This document shows positions 53,169 to 61,495 of a DNA stretch of 64,000 nt, one piece after another. Position 1 is the stretch's first letter. The number at the start of each line of letters is the position of its first letter. A program made the position numbers and the translations under genes. The stretch comes from Litorimonas sp039975855 (GTDB taxonomy: Bacteria; Pseudomonadota; Alphaproteobacteria; Caulobacterales; Maricaulaceae), in the NCBI GenBank assembly GCA_039975855.1, contig JBDWGH010000005.1, positions 124,001 through 188,000 of the forward strand. Direction: 5' to 3'. Below the pieces are notes generated by a model, which ran no database searches, was not told the DNA's origin, and worked only from the letters and a program-made list of their open reading frames with translations.

Positions 53169-53268
53169 GCCGGCGATATAGGGGGAGGGAGGCAATCTGT
53201 CGAGCTTGGCGTTCAGGGCGATAAATCACCCGGGCTAAAAAAACAAACACCGCCCCTAGCACACAGAA

Positions 53269-53284
53269 TGTTCCATGTGGAACA
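53269..53284. promoter_or_regulatory. parS: parS-like site 2
   Basis: Identical TGTTCCATGTGGAACA in the spacer between mnmE (ends 53311) and mnmG (starts 53168). It lies 2074 bp from site 1 and about 7.7 kb from the candidate origin. Being intergenic, it is under no coding constraint, which supports selection for the motif. Confidence 0.88.
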
Positions 53285-53310
53285 TTTGAATTCATTTCGG
53301 CAGTGGCTCT

Positions 53311-54621
53311 CTATTTCCCAATACAAAAACTCGAAAAAATCCGATCAAACACTTGTTCTATATCTGACCGACCAGCCAATTCTTCTATATTTTTCAGTGC
53401 CTTACGTAAATCTTCGCTCGATAATTCAGGGTCAACCCCTAGCTTTCCGCGTGCCAATTCAAGGTTTTCGCAAGCCGAAGAAATACAGTCCACATGGCGA
53501 ACTCTGGTCAACGCAGCGTTTTCTAGCCCTGAGAAATTCACCAATATTTGGCGCTCTATTTCAGACAAAAGCAAATCAACACCAGCGCCAGATAGGGCGT
53601 TACCCATGATGCCTTGATGTGTTTGATGAAAAACCTCGTCTTCTGTGTTCACAAAAACAATGTCTGACGCTAGCTCCGGAGCGCCATCACCCCGAACCAC
53701 ATGCACAACCAAATGAGCGTCTTCAGCCCTGGCGCGGGCTCGCCGAACGCCCTCAACTTCGATCATATCCTCGCTTTCACGCAGACCTGCAGTGTCTGAA
53801 AATGTCACGGGTAATCCCGCGATCACAGACTGCGCCTCAACAATATCGCGCGTGGTTCCAGCTTGCGGCGAGGTGATCGCAACATCTCGACCCACCAACG
53901 CATTTAACAATGTGGATTTCCCCGCATTCGGCACACCAATAATCGCCACCTGCAACCCATCACGAATAGCCTGACCTCGACCCGCATCGGCCAAAGCAAC
54001 CTGCATACCCTCAAGGGCCTGGGTCAAAATCGGGTAAGCCGCATGAGAGAGGGCATCTGGAACATCCGCTTCATCCGCGAAATCAATCTCCCCTTCAATT
54101 TGCGCCAGAGCATCCAAAATCAAAGATTGCCACCCTTCATAGGTTTCTCGCAAAGCGCCGCCCATATTCGATAAAGCCTGAACACGTTGACCCTCTGTCC
54201 GCGCATCTATCAAATCGGCGAGACCCTCTGCCTCTGTTAGGTCCATCTTCCCGTGCTCAACGGCGCGGCGCGTGAACTCACCTGGTTTAGCTTGACGCAA
54301 ACCTAGCTCCGTCAGCCGAGCCGCAACCGCTTCTAAGATCGCGACGCTGCCGTGGACATGGATTTCCGCGCAGTCTTCTCCGGTGAAACTCTTGGGAGCT
54401 GGGAACCAAAGCACGAGTGGTTTATCAATAATCTCTCCATCGCGATCCAAAATAGATCTCAAGCTCGCGGCACGTGGAGATGGCAGGGCGCGACCTGTCA
54501 AAACCCGGAGGGCCCGCGCTGCGCTCAAACCGGACAAACGCAAGACACTTACACCCGCCCGGCCGGGCGCAGAGGATAGAGCGAAAATCGTCTCGTCTTG
54601 AAGGGGAAGCGCATCTGACAT
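53311..54621 (-). CDS. mnmE: tRNA modification GTPase MnmE
   Basis: TrmE partner of MnmG in cmnm5U34 formation. The 436-residue protein has an N-terminal formyl-THF-binding domain (DETIFALSSAPGRAGVSVLRLSG, FTGEDCAEIHVHGS), a helical domain, and a Ras-like G domain. The C-terminal motif is FCIGK, with the catalytic-site Cys. G1 is GVPNAGKST, G2 TTRD, G3 DTAGLRE. The G4 position, usually NKxD, reads NTED (IVFVNTEDE). I chose ATG 54621, since the alternative at 54639 would overlap the divergent GDPD gene. Confidence 0.93.
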   Translation of the reverse strand: MSDALPLQDETIFALSSAPGRAGVSVLRLSGLSAARALRVLTGRALPSPRAASLRSILDRDGEIIDKPLVLWFPAPKSFTGEDCAEIHVHGSVAILEAVAARLTELGLRQAKPGEFTRRAVEHGKMDLTEAEGLADLIDARTEGQRVQALSNMGGALRETYEGWQSLILDALAQIEGEIDFADEADVPDALSHAAYPILTQALEGMQVALADAGRGQAIRDGLQVAIIGVPNAGKSTLLNALVGRDVAITSPQAGTTRDIVEAQSVIAGLPVTFSDTAGLRESEDMIEVEGVRRARARAEDAHLVVHVVRGDGAPELASDIVFVNTEDEVFHQTHQGIMGNALSGAGVDLLLSEIERQILVNFSGLENAALTRVRHVDCISSACENLELARGKLGVDPELSSEDLRKALKNIEELAGRSDIEQVFDRIFSSFCIGK

Positions 54622-54632
54622 AGAGGCGGGAT

Positions 54633-55538
54633 ATGACACACACGCCAGTTTTCAAAGCCCCCATTTCCATCGCTGTTACAGGCCTCTTGCTCGCGGCAGG
54701 TCTTTCATCCTGCAAGGCCGCGCCAGGCCCAACCCCGCAACCCACTCAAACCGCTCAAGTAAAATCGAAACTTGCACCCATTCGGAAAGCTCTATCTTGC
54801 CTTCCAGCCGAAGCCGCCATCATCGCAGCGCATCGCGGAACGGATGAGCGCTGGGCCGACCAAGCCGAAAACTCCATTGGTGGTTTGAATGCGCTCATCG
54901 CGCACGGGACGATCATGGCGGAAATTGATGTCGCGGGACTGAAAGACGACACGCTGATCACATTTCATGATGGTGTCTGGGATGAAATCTCAACCGGCAA
55001 AGGCCCCATCGCTGTCAGCACCAAAGCTGATCTTGAGAGCATTCTCCTGAAATCTCGTTCTGGTGACCTGACCGCTGACAGACCGCCTCTATTCGCGGAC
55101 ATGCTAAATGCCGCCAAAGGCAAAATGTATATGGAGGTAGATTTCAAATCCTCCGCCGATCCTACCGCGGTCATAAAAGCCGTTCGGGACGCCGATATGA
55201 CGGACCAAGTCCTCCTCATCGCTTATAATCCCGACCAAGCCGCTCTATTTGAACGCCTTGCACCGGATATGCTCCGCTCCAACCCCACCAAAGCCACGCA
55301 AAAGGATCACGGGGTCTGGTTAGGTTATGGCGTCGGCAATGAAAACACCGCTAAAACATTGAAATCAAAAGGTAATTACATCATCGGACGCATTGGTGAC
55401 CCCAACCGACAACCACCACTTAATACCTTGATTCAACCTGCAGACATATTGGTCACAGATGAGGCCGAAAGATATGAGGGTATTGTCGGGCTGACAAACC
55501 AAAGCCGTGTAGCATATGAGGCCTGCCTCACAGAGTAG
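54633..55538 (+). CDS. Glycerophosphodiester phosphodiesterase-like lipoprotein
   Basis: 301-residue protein with a lipoprotein signal (GLLLAAGLSSC, lipobox LSSC) and a GDPD/PLC-like TIM barrel. Catalytic features are IIAAHRGTDERW, ENSIGGLNALIAHG and EIDVAGLKDDTLITFHDG, which include the two His and the acidic metal ligands. It likely cleaves glycerophosphodiesters or a related phosphodiester in the periplasm or outer membrane. It is divergent from mnmE (11-bp gap) and is followed after about 60 bp by the convergent M28 peptidase gene. Confidence 0.82.
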   Translation: MTHTPVFKAPISIAVTGLLLAAGLSSCKAAPGPTPQPTQTAQVKSKLAPIRKALSCLPAEAAIIAAHRGTDERWADQAENSIGGLNALIAHGTIMAEIDVAGLKDDTLITFHDGVWDEISTGKGPIAVSTKADLESILLKSRSGDLTADRPPLFADMLNAAKGKMYMEVDFKSSADPTAVIKAVRDADMTDQVLLIAYNPDQAALFERLAPDMLRSNPTKATQKDHGVWLGYGVGNENTAKTLKSKGNYIIGRIGDPNRQPPLNTLIQPADILVTDEAERYEGIVGLTNQSRVAYEACLTE

Positions 55539-55597
55539 GTGTTATTTACAAATTTGAGACGACCTCTCGACCAATCAAACAACCTCATTGCGACAAA

Positions 55598-57274
55598 TCA
55601 ATTTCGCGAGGAGGCGCTGACGTCCCTTAGCTTTTTAAACTCAGATGTTGTCTTTAATTCTGGCCATACCTCAGAATTACCTAACTCACGGGTCATATCC
55701 AAAAACAACTCAACGTCCTGCGCTGCACCTCGTAGATCCCAATCCGCATCCCAAGCATCATTTTGATTGTGATAACGATTGTCGATGTAACCCTTAACCC
55801 ACGCGTCTCCAGCTTCACGACCACCATCCTTGAGATCAGAGCCCCCAGCGATACCCATTATCAAAAGAACGGGAACACCCCGTCGAGCGAGTGAGAAATG
55901 ATCTGCGCGAAAAAACAAGCCGTTTTCTGGCAAGCCCTCAGGAGACACCACGCGGCCTTGTTTTGCCGCTGTCGTCGCCATCATCTCCTCCAACTCACTT
56001 TGTCCCTCTCCAACCTGAATCACATCATGAGCAGGGCCTGCAGTTTGCAAAATATCCAATGTCAAATTGGCGACGGTTGTCTCAAGAGGGTATATAGGGT
56101 TTTGAGCATAAGCCTCAGAACCAAGTAACCCGCTCTCCTCTGCAGTCCACGCCGCAATCACGACAGTACGCTCCAGAGGTGGGTCTGCCTTTAAATTCCG
56201 CGCTATCTCCATTATCCCTGCCAACCCCAATGCGTCGTCATTTGCACCCGGCATAACCGTGCGGCCCAGCTCGTCGGGCTCACCCACCCCATAGGCATCC
56301 CAGTGACCGGACAACATAATCGTTTCATTTGGACGATCTGTGCCAGATATTTTCCCAAGAACATTTTGGCTTTCGACCGTTTTGACCGCTAATGACAAAT
56401 CGGCGTTAAAAGTTACGCCCTCAAGGGTAACCGCCTCAAAGTCTCGATTTTGTGCCGCAGACTTAAGCTCACCGAGGTCATACCCAGCGCGTTCGACCCA
56501 TTGACGCGCCATGTCTTGATGAAGCCACCCTTGCAAATCAACAGAGAGTTTAGATTGGCCTTGGGTGGCGACAGCATAATTTTCTCCTGGTGAAGAAGAT
56601 GCCACATTCCAACCATAGCCAGCCGCCTCCGGCTCATGAATAACAAGCGCCGCAACAGCGCCGCGGCGAGCTGCCTCTTCGAACTTATACATCCAACGTC
56701 CATAATAAGTCATGCGCCGTCCACCGAACACACCGCTTACAGGATGATCATTAGGAACCCCAAAATCAGGGTCATTCACCAAGAACAGTGCAACTTTGCC
56801 TGTTAGGTCCACATCACCGAAATCATCCCAATCACGTTCCGGCGCACTTGCTCCAAATCCGACAAACACGACCGGCGCGTCATCCACACGAATCGCCCGC
56901 TGGGGATTTGCGGAGCTGATTTCAATGTCTCGGCCTTGCTGTATATTGATGGTTGTTTCGCCTTGGCGAACATTCAACGCTCGCACATCAATCACACTAG
57001 AATGGATGAGCGTAACGGTGTCAGTCCACTCCCCATCACGACCCCCTGCCTCCAATCCCAATTCCGTAAATCGGTCAATAAGATAGGCGACAGTTTTTGC
57101 CTCACCCTCTGTGCCAGGCGCACGGCCCATAAATTCGTCCGACGCAAGAACCCTCACAGTCTCTGACATATTCTCGGTATTTATCGGTTGTGTCGCATCG
57201 GTGTCATTCACAGCTTGTGCACACCCTGTCAGAAAAAGACTTACGCCCACCGACAATAAAACAGATCTAATCAT
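55598..57274 (-). CDS. Secreted M28 family metallopeptidase with PA domain
   Basis: 558-residue zinc aminopeptidase. It has a lipoprotein signal (LLSVGVSLFLTGC, lipobox LTGC). A PA domain inserted near residues 120-230 (GDVDLTGKVALFLVNDPDFG, AAVAALVIHEPE-like stretch) precedes the catalytic part. The zinc ligands are in SGHWDAYG, GANDDALGLAG, WTAEESGLLGS and RADHFSLARRGVP. It probably trims extracellular peptides. Convergent with the GDPD gene and on the same strand as dnaQ, which ends 49 bp to its right. Confidence 0.87.
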   Translation of the reverse strand: MIRSVLLSVGVSLFLTGCAQAVNDTDATQPINTENMSETVRVLASDEFMGRAPGTEGEAKTVAYLIDRFTELGLEAGGRDGEWTDTVTLIHSSVIDVRALNVRQGETTINIQQGRDIEISSANPQRAIRVDDAPVVFVGFGASAPERDWDDFGDVDLTGKVALFLVNDPDFGVPNDHPVSGVFGGRRMTYYGRWMYKFEEAARRGAVAALVIHEPEAAGYGWNVASSSPGENYAVATQGQSKLSVDLQGWLHQDMARQWVERAGYDLGELKSAAQNRDFEAVTLEGVTFNADLSLAVKTVESQNVLGKISGTDRPNETIMLSGHWDAYGVGEPDELGRTVMPGANDDALGLAGIMEIARNLKADPPLERTVVIAAWTAEESGLLGSEAYAQNPIYPLETTVANLTLDILQTAGPAHDVIQVGEGQSELEEMMATTAAKQGRVVSPEGLPENGLFFRADHFSLARRGVPVLLIMGIAGGSDLKDGGREAGDAWVKGYIDNRYHNQNDAWDADWDLRGAAQDVELFLDMTRELGNSEVWPELKTTSEFKKLRDVSASSRN

Positions 57275-57322
57275 CTCTTCACACCTTCGCCTGATTTACG
57301 CCTACCCCAAGAATAAATGGGC

Positions 57323-58057
57323 TTAGGGGCGGCCACGTTCTTGTTTGGCCCAGATTTTTTCCCAGACAATTCTATCGCCTTTCAGGGAGCTTATGAACTC
57401 GCGGTGCGCCGTTGTTTCATCTTCTGTTGGCAATAAAACAAGTGGGTTGGGTCTTTGTTTGGCGGTCGGAAAACCGCTCTCATTTTCTGTTGTCTCGGGT
57501 TTCTTATCGAGCCCCAAATTCATGGCGCGCCCGCCGCAGAGCTCTAGATAGACCGCAGCCAGAAGCTCCGAGTCAACAATCGCGCCATGCTTGTCTCGCG
57601 AGGACAATGAAATCCCGAACCGCTTACATAAAGCGTCTAGTGAAGCCGGAGAACCGGGAAACTTCGCATGGGCCATGGCAAGCGTGTCTTTGAACCGGCT
57701 TTGCGGAAGCGGGTCTCGGCCCGATCTCACCAACTCTGCATTTATAAAGCCGATATCGAACTGGGCGTTATGCGCGATCAGTGTGGCGTCGCCAATGAAA
57801 TCCAAAAAATCATCTGCGACATCGCCGAACAAAGGTTTGCCCCGCAGAAACTCTGTTGTCAGTCCAGTAATCTCAACAACTTTTTCCGGGACATCGCGAA
57901 GCGGGTCACAATAGCTATGGAAGCTTCGGCCTGTCGGCAAAAGGTCGACAATCTCAATACAACCGATCTCAGTAATTCGGTCATCGCCCTTGGCGTTAAA
58001 ACCAGTGGTTTCCGTATCAAATACGATTTCCCTGACATTTTTTTTGAGGTCATCCAT
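57323..58057 (-). CDS. dnaQ: DNA polymerase III subunit epsilon (proofreading exonuclease)
   Basis: 3'-5' exonuclease of the replicative polymerase. The 244-residue protein has exonuclease motif I as FDTETTGF, motif II HNAQFDIGFINAEL, and motif III HGAIVDSELLAAVYLEL. The C-terminal tail is the usual alpha-binding region. I chose ATG 58057 (MDDLKKNVREIVFDTE); the frame opens 13 codons earlier at 58096. It lies 49 bp downstream of coaE in the same direction and is probably in its operon. Confidence 0.95.
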   Translation of the reverse strand: MDDLKKNVREIVFDTETTGFNAKGDDRITEIGCIEIVDLLPTGRSFHSYCDPLRDVPEKVVEITGLTTEFLRGKPLFGDVADDFLDFIGDATLIAHNAQFDIGFINAELVRSGRDPLPQSRFKDTLAMAHAKFPGSPASLDALCKRFGISLSSRDKHGAIVDSELLAAVYLELCGGRAMNLGLDKKPETTENESGFPTAKQRPNPLVLLPTEDETTAHREFISSLKGDRIVWEKIWAKQERGRP

Positions 58058-58105
58058 GCTGTCACTATATCTAGGGGGCAGAGCGGGGGCAGTCACCCAT
58101 TAGAT

Positions 58106-58696
58106 TTAAGTGTGGAGAATCTGGCCTAAGATATCCGTCACTTGTGCCCGCGCAGCCTCCATTCCCTGATCGGTTTTCAAGATATAATCCGCACGTTTGC
58201 GCTTCTCCGCATCTGGCATTTGTTTGGAGAGGATCATCTCAAACAGAGCTTTAGTCATCCCTTCACGCGCCATGACGCGTTTGCGTTGGACGGCGGCAGG
58301 TGCCGTCACAACGACAGCCGCATCGACATGCCTATCGCCGCCCGTTTCAAATAAAAGCGGAACGTCAAACACGACGGCTTTCGCGTTATCTGATTTGGCT
58401 TTTGTTAGAAAGCTCGCTCGCATGTCTCCCACCCAAGGATGGATAAAACTCTCCAAGACTTTCAGGTTTAACGGGTCTGAGCGCATATGATCGCCAAGGC
58501 GTTTTCTATTCACCGCGCCATCTTCTATGGCATCAGGAAAGACGGCGCGGATCAACGGCACGGCGCGCCCGTCTCTTGAATAAAGCTGATGAACTGCGGC
58601 ATCGGCGTCAAAGACAGGACATCCAAGATCAGCGAACATTTGCGCCGTCGTTGACTTCCCCATTCCAATGGACCCTGTCAGACCAATAATTTTCAT
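58106..58696 (-). CDS. coaE: Dephospho-CoA kinase
   Basis: Last step of CoA synthesis. The 196-residue protein opens with the P-loop LTGSIGMGKSTTAQMFADLG. The Asp/Ala region CPVFDADAAVHQLY and VVFDVPLLFETGGD are CoaE signatures. The C-terminus is a lid-type helix. It overlaps aroE by 4 bp and is upstream of dnaQ. Confidence 0.95.
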   Translation of the reverse strand: MKIIGLTGSIGMGKSTTAQMFADLGCPVFDADAAVHQLYSRDGRAVPLIRAVFPDAIEDGAVNRKRLGDHMRSDPLNLKVLESFIHPWVGDMRASFLTKAKSDNAKAVVFDVPLLFETGGDRHVDAAVVVTAPAAVQRKRVMAREGMTKALFEMILSKQMPDAEKRKRADYILKTDQGMEAARAQVTDILGQILHT

Positions 58697-59547
58697 CGCT
58701 TACCGGTTTTCAAAGCGTCAAACAAAATTTCCGTTGGGTCGGATTCCATTGGCGGGTTCTGTCCAAAGAATAGCTTAAAACTCGGACGGGCCTGCGCAAT
58801 CAACATCTCCAAACCGCCAAGCACCTCCATCCCATTTGCCTTGGCGTCTTTCATCAACTTCGTCATCCGCGGGGTATAAATGAGATCATAAACTAAAGCG
58901 CTCTCGCGTCCGCCAGACAAAGAAATATCCAAATCGGGTTTTCCGGTCATGCCGGCTGCGCTGGCATTAATAATTAAATCAGCGCGAGAGACAGCCTCCG
59001 CTCTTTGCGCCCAAGGTAGAGCATAAAGACTTGGGACATCGACTTGCCCAACTAGATCTTCCGCTTTGGCGTCTGTACGGTTGATCAGGCAAATCTCTGG
59101 TACGCCCAGTGATAGCAAGGCACCTAAAACCGCGCGGCTTGCCCCGCCCGCACCAATCACCAAGGCAGAACTATTTTGGATATGGTCTGCGCCAAGTTTT
59201 GCGATCAAAGGCGCGGCGAAACCTTCTAAGTCTGTATTATGCGCCACCAGCTGACCGCGCGATTTATAAAGACAATTCGCAACGCCAAGTTTCTGTGCTT
59301 CTTCCGTCGCAACATCCGCTGACTGAAAGGCTGCAGATTTCAAAGGCAGGGTAACATTCACGCCGGAAATTGATGTCTTCTTTAGCGATTGAAAGGCTTC
59401 GATGGCTGTATTTGGATCGACAGCAAAAGGCACATATGCGCCTAACAAACCCATTTCTTTAAGCCAGAAACTATGCAGTAAAGGCGATAATGAATGATGG
59501 ATGGGCCAGCCGCATACACCCGCGAGTTTTGGTATCGGACGCGTCAT
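58693..59547 (-). CDS. aroE: Shikimate dehydrogenase
   Basis: NADPH-dependent reduction of dehydroshikimate in aromatic amino acid synthesis. The 284-residue protein has the substrate domain GWPIHHSLSPLLHSFWLKEMG and NVTLPLKSAAF with the catalytic Lys. The NADP-binding segment is ALVIGAGGASRAVLGALLSLG, and LINRTDAKAEDL and NASAAGM follow. It overlaps coaE and maf by 4 bp at each end. Confidence 0.95.
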   Translation of the reverse strand: MTRPIPKLAGVCGWPIHHSLSPLLHSFWLKEMGLLGAYVPFAVDPNTAIEAFQSLKKTSISGVNVTLPLKSAAFQSADVATEEAQKLGVANCLYKSRGQLVAHNTDLEGFAAPLIAKLGADHIQNSSALVIGAGGASRAVLGALLSLGVPEICLINRTDAKAEDLVGQVDVPSLYALPWAQRAEAVSRADLIINASAAGMTGKPDLDISLSGGRESALVYDLIYTPRMTKLMKDAKANGMEVLGGLEMLIAQARPSFKLFFGQNPPMESDPTEILFDALKTGKR

Positions 59548-60140
59548 ATTTGTGCGGCCCCGCGCGTCCGCAAATAATCCAAGACAGGCAGAAGATCGAG
59601 GCCAAGAATAGCGAAGAAGCCGCCCTCTACTTTTTCAAAAAGTTGCGAGCCTGGTCCTTCGAAACGGTAAGCCCCAACACTCTTAGTTAAAGCCTCACCT
59701 TCAGTTTCGATATACCAATCTAAGAAGTCTTCCGAAAAATATCTCACCCAAAGCTTCGTTCGGGACATATGCCTCCAGACCGGCACACCGTTTTCACAAA
59801 TCACGACGGCTCCGATAAGCTCATGTTTTTTCCCGCGCATAGAGAGAAGGCGGGTGCGCACCTCATTCATGTCTTTAGGTTTATCGAACAGCGTATCATC
59901 CATCACCATGATTTGGTCCGCCCCAATGACAAAACCCGGTTCCTGACGAGAAACCCGCATGGCTTTGGCTTCCGCGAGGGCATCCGCAATATCTCGAAGA
60001 CGCGAATTTTCGGCCAGCATTGCGTCCTTGATAGCAGCCTCATCCACGGGTTTTACAATGACCTCATAGTCTAGGCCCGCACCATCCAGGATCTCGCGCC
60101 GAATAGCAGACCCGCTGGCCAAAATTATTCGCTGGCTCAT
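59544..60140 (-). CDS. maf: Maf-like nucleoside triphosphate pyrophosphatase
   Basis: House-cleaning pyrophosphatase for non-canonical or modified nucleotides. The 198-residue protein has the Maf opening RIILASGSAIRREILDGAGLDYE, GADQIMVMDDTLFDKP with the metal-binding acidic residues, and the late ALTKSVGAYRFEGPGSQLFEKVEGGFFAILGLDLLPVLDYL. It overlaps aroE and ppsR by 4 bp each. Confidence 0.92.
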   Translation of the reverse strand: MSQRIILASGSAIRREILDGAGLDYEVIVKPVDEAAIKDAMLAENSRLRDIADALAEAKAMRVSRQEPGFVIGADQIMVMDDTLFDKPKDMNEVRTRLLSMRGKKHELIGAVVICENGVPVWRHMSRTKLWVRYFSEDFLDWYIETEGEALTKSVGAYRFEGPGSQLFEKVEGGFFAILGLDLLPVLDYLRTRGAAQI

Positions 60141-61000
60141 AATCCCAAACCTTTGCGCCGTTCTTCAATCGGACGGGCTTTATTATAGAGGTTGATAACC
60201 TGCGCTGCAGTCTCTTCGATCGACCGCCGCGTTACATCAATAACCTTATAGCCCTTTCTCAAGAACATACGTTTCGCATCGCGCATTTCATCCCGAACAC
60301 GGTCTTGATCAATATAATCCGTTTGGGACGTTTGTCTCAGACCCATGAGGCGCTGCTCACGAATTTGCACAATTCGGTCCGGCGCCGCGACCAAACCCAC
60401 AATGAACGGCTTTTTGAACGTATCCAAAATAGCGGGTAAGGGCGCACCGGGAACGAGAGGAATATTCCCAGCCTTATATCCGCGGTTCGCCAAATAGATA
60501 CAGGTGGGTGTTTTCGACGTTCGCGAAACACCTAGTAATATAATCTCCGCCTCAGCCAGCCCTTGAACATTTTGCCCATCATCTTGCGCCATGGCGTAAT
60601 CTAAGGCTTCAATCCGGGAATAATAGGCATCATCCAGATTGCGTTGCGCGCCAACCTCATCTGTCATGGCGGCGCCAAGATAGCGGCCCAAAACTGACAG
60701 TGTTGGGTCCAAAATAGAGACGGCAGGAATATTACGGCGACGACAAAACGCCTCCAGCCGCGCCCGGCGTTCAGGATTGACCAATGTATAGAGAACGACA
60801 CCTGGTTTAGATTGAATAGAGTCTAAGGTCTGCTCCATCTGAGCTTCGGACCGGACCAAAGCATGAAGATGTTCCAACGCCGTCGCAGAACGAAATTGCG
60901 CCGTTGATGCCTTCATCATGGCCACAAGCGTTTCACCCGTCGAGTCTGAGACAAGGTGAACGTGAAAGTAAATCGCAATGTTAGGATTACGCTCTGACAT
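60137..61000 (-). CDS. ppsR: Pyruvate,phosphate/water dikinase regulatory protein (PpsR/DUF299 family)
   Basis: Bifunctional kinase/phosphorylase that regulates PEP synthase or PPDK. The 287-residue protein has VHLVSDSTGETLVAMMKA, and the P-loop-like LGVSRTSKTPTCIYLANRGYKAGNIPLVPG. SIEETAAQVINL is at the end. In Caulobacter the orthologue (RP001) borders the replication origin Cori, and here too the gene's start faces the candidate origin and hemE lies beyond it. It leads the leftward operon ppsR-maf-aroE-coaE. Confidence 0.93.
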   Translation of the reverse strand: MSERNPNIAIYFHVHLVSDSTGETLVAMMKASTAQFRSATALEHLHALVRSEAQMEQTLDSIQSKPGVVLYTLVNPERRARLEAFCRRRNIPAVSILDPTLSVLGRYLGAAMTDEVGAQRNLDDAYYSRIEALDYAMAQDDGQNVQGLAEAEIILLGVSRTSKTPTCIYLANRGYKAGNIPLVPGAPLPAILDTFKKPFIVGLVAAPDRIVQIREQRLMGLRQTSQTDYIDQDRVRDEMRDAKRMFLRKGYKVIDVTRRSIEETAAQVINLYNKARPIEERRKGLGL

Positions 61001-61495
61001 GAAAAGCTTAAATGAACTCTATCTCAATAGTGACAATCAATACCGCTTATGTCGCGTGTTTACCCTGTCCTGTCCACACCCAAAGCTCTCCAAGCGCTTC
61101 TCCCCATGAGAGTCGGGCACAATTTGAAGAAACCCACAGCACACATCCACACGTGAAGCCGACTTGCGTTAATACTGTGAATTGCGTGGATGAAAGATAT
61201 TCAAAGTTTTATCCCGAATTTTATCCCAAAGCTTTGGGCCCTATTATTCGCAAGTATCGTCACTTACCCAATGACTACATTTCTGATCTATGAACAGTAG
61301 GATTAGAATCCAGTCCAGATTCAAGGCGTGCATATTAAACTCTCCTAACAAAAGGTGAATCCGCCCACATCTTCACAGGCTCTACATCCACTTCTCTTTT
61401 TAGATTCTTTTTAGAGAGACGAAGGGGAGGCTTGGATATGTGTGGGGGAAAGCCTAAGAGCTCCCTTGAAAATACGCTTAGCGAAATATGAAATT
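61001..61495. other. oriC: Candidate chromosome replication origin (oriC/Cori-like)
   Basis: 495 bp with no credible gene between divergent ppsR and hemE, the pair flanking Cori in Caulobacter. DnaA-box-like 9-mers (7 of 9 to TTATCCACA) are: CTGTCCACA 61070-61078, ACATCCACA 61143-61151, minus-strand TCATCCACG 61185-61193, TTATCCCGA 61209-61217 and TTATCCCAA 61221-61229. TCCCCA (a W-box-like hexamer) is at 61101-61106. A 14-bp palindrome (CCCAAAGCTTTGGG) spans 61225-61238. No clear CtrA box was found; TTAA-N7-TAAC at 61335-61349 is the closest. Confidence 0.85.
61306..61407. promoter_or_regulatory. Cluster of four GANTC (CcrM-type) sites at the origin
   Basis: GAATC 61306-61310, GATTC 61318-61322, GAATC 61357-61361, GATTC 61403-61407. 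GANTC occurs once per 256 bp in random sequence of equal base use, so four in 102 bp is dense. They lie on the hemE side of the origin, overlapping its likely promoter. Confidence 0.85.

Noticed and set aside
61012..61293. 93-residue plus-strand open frame inside the candidate origin
   Set aside because: Composition is not protein-like, it covers DnaA-box-like sequences, and it has no ribosome-binding site. It is a chance frame in non-coding DNA.
61335..61349. CtrA box in the origin (TTAA-N7-TAAC)
   Set aside because: The right half does not match TTAA, so it is listed only as the closest sequence. I do not claim a CtrA site.
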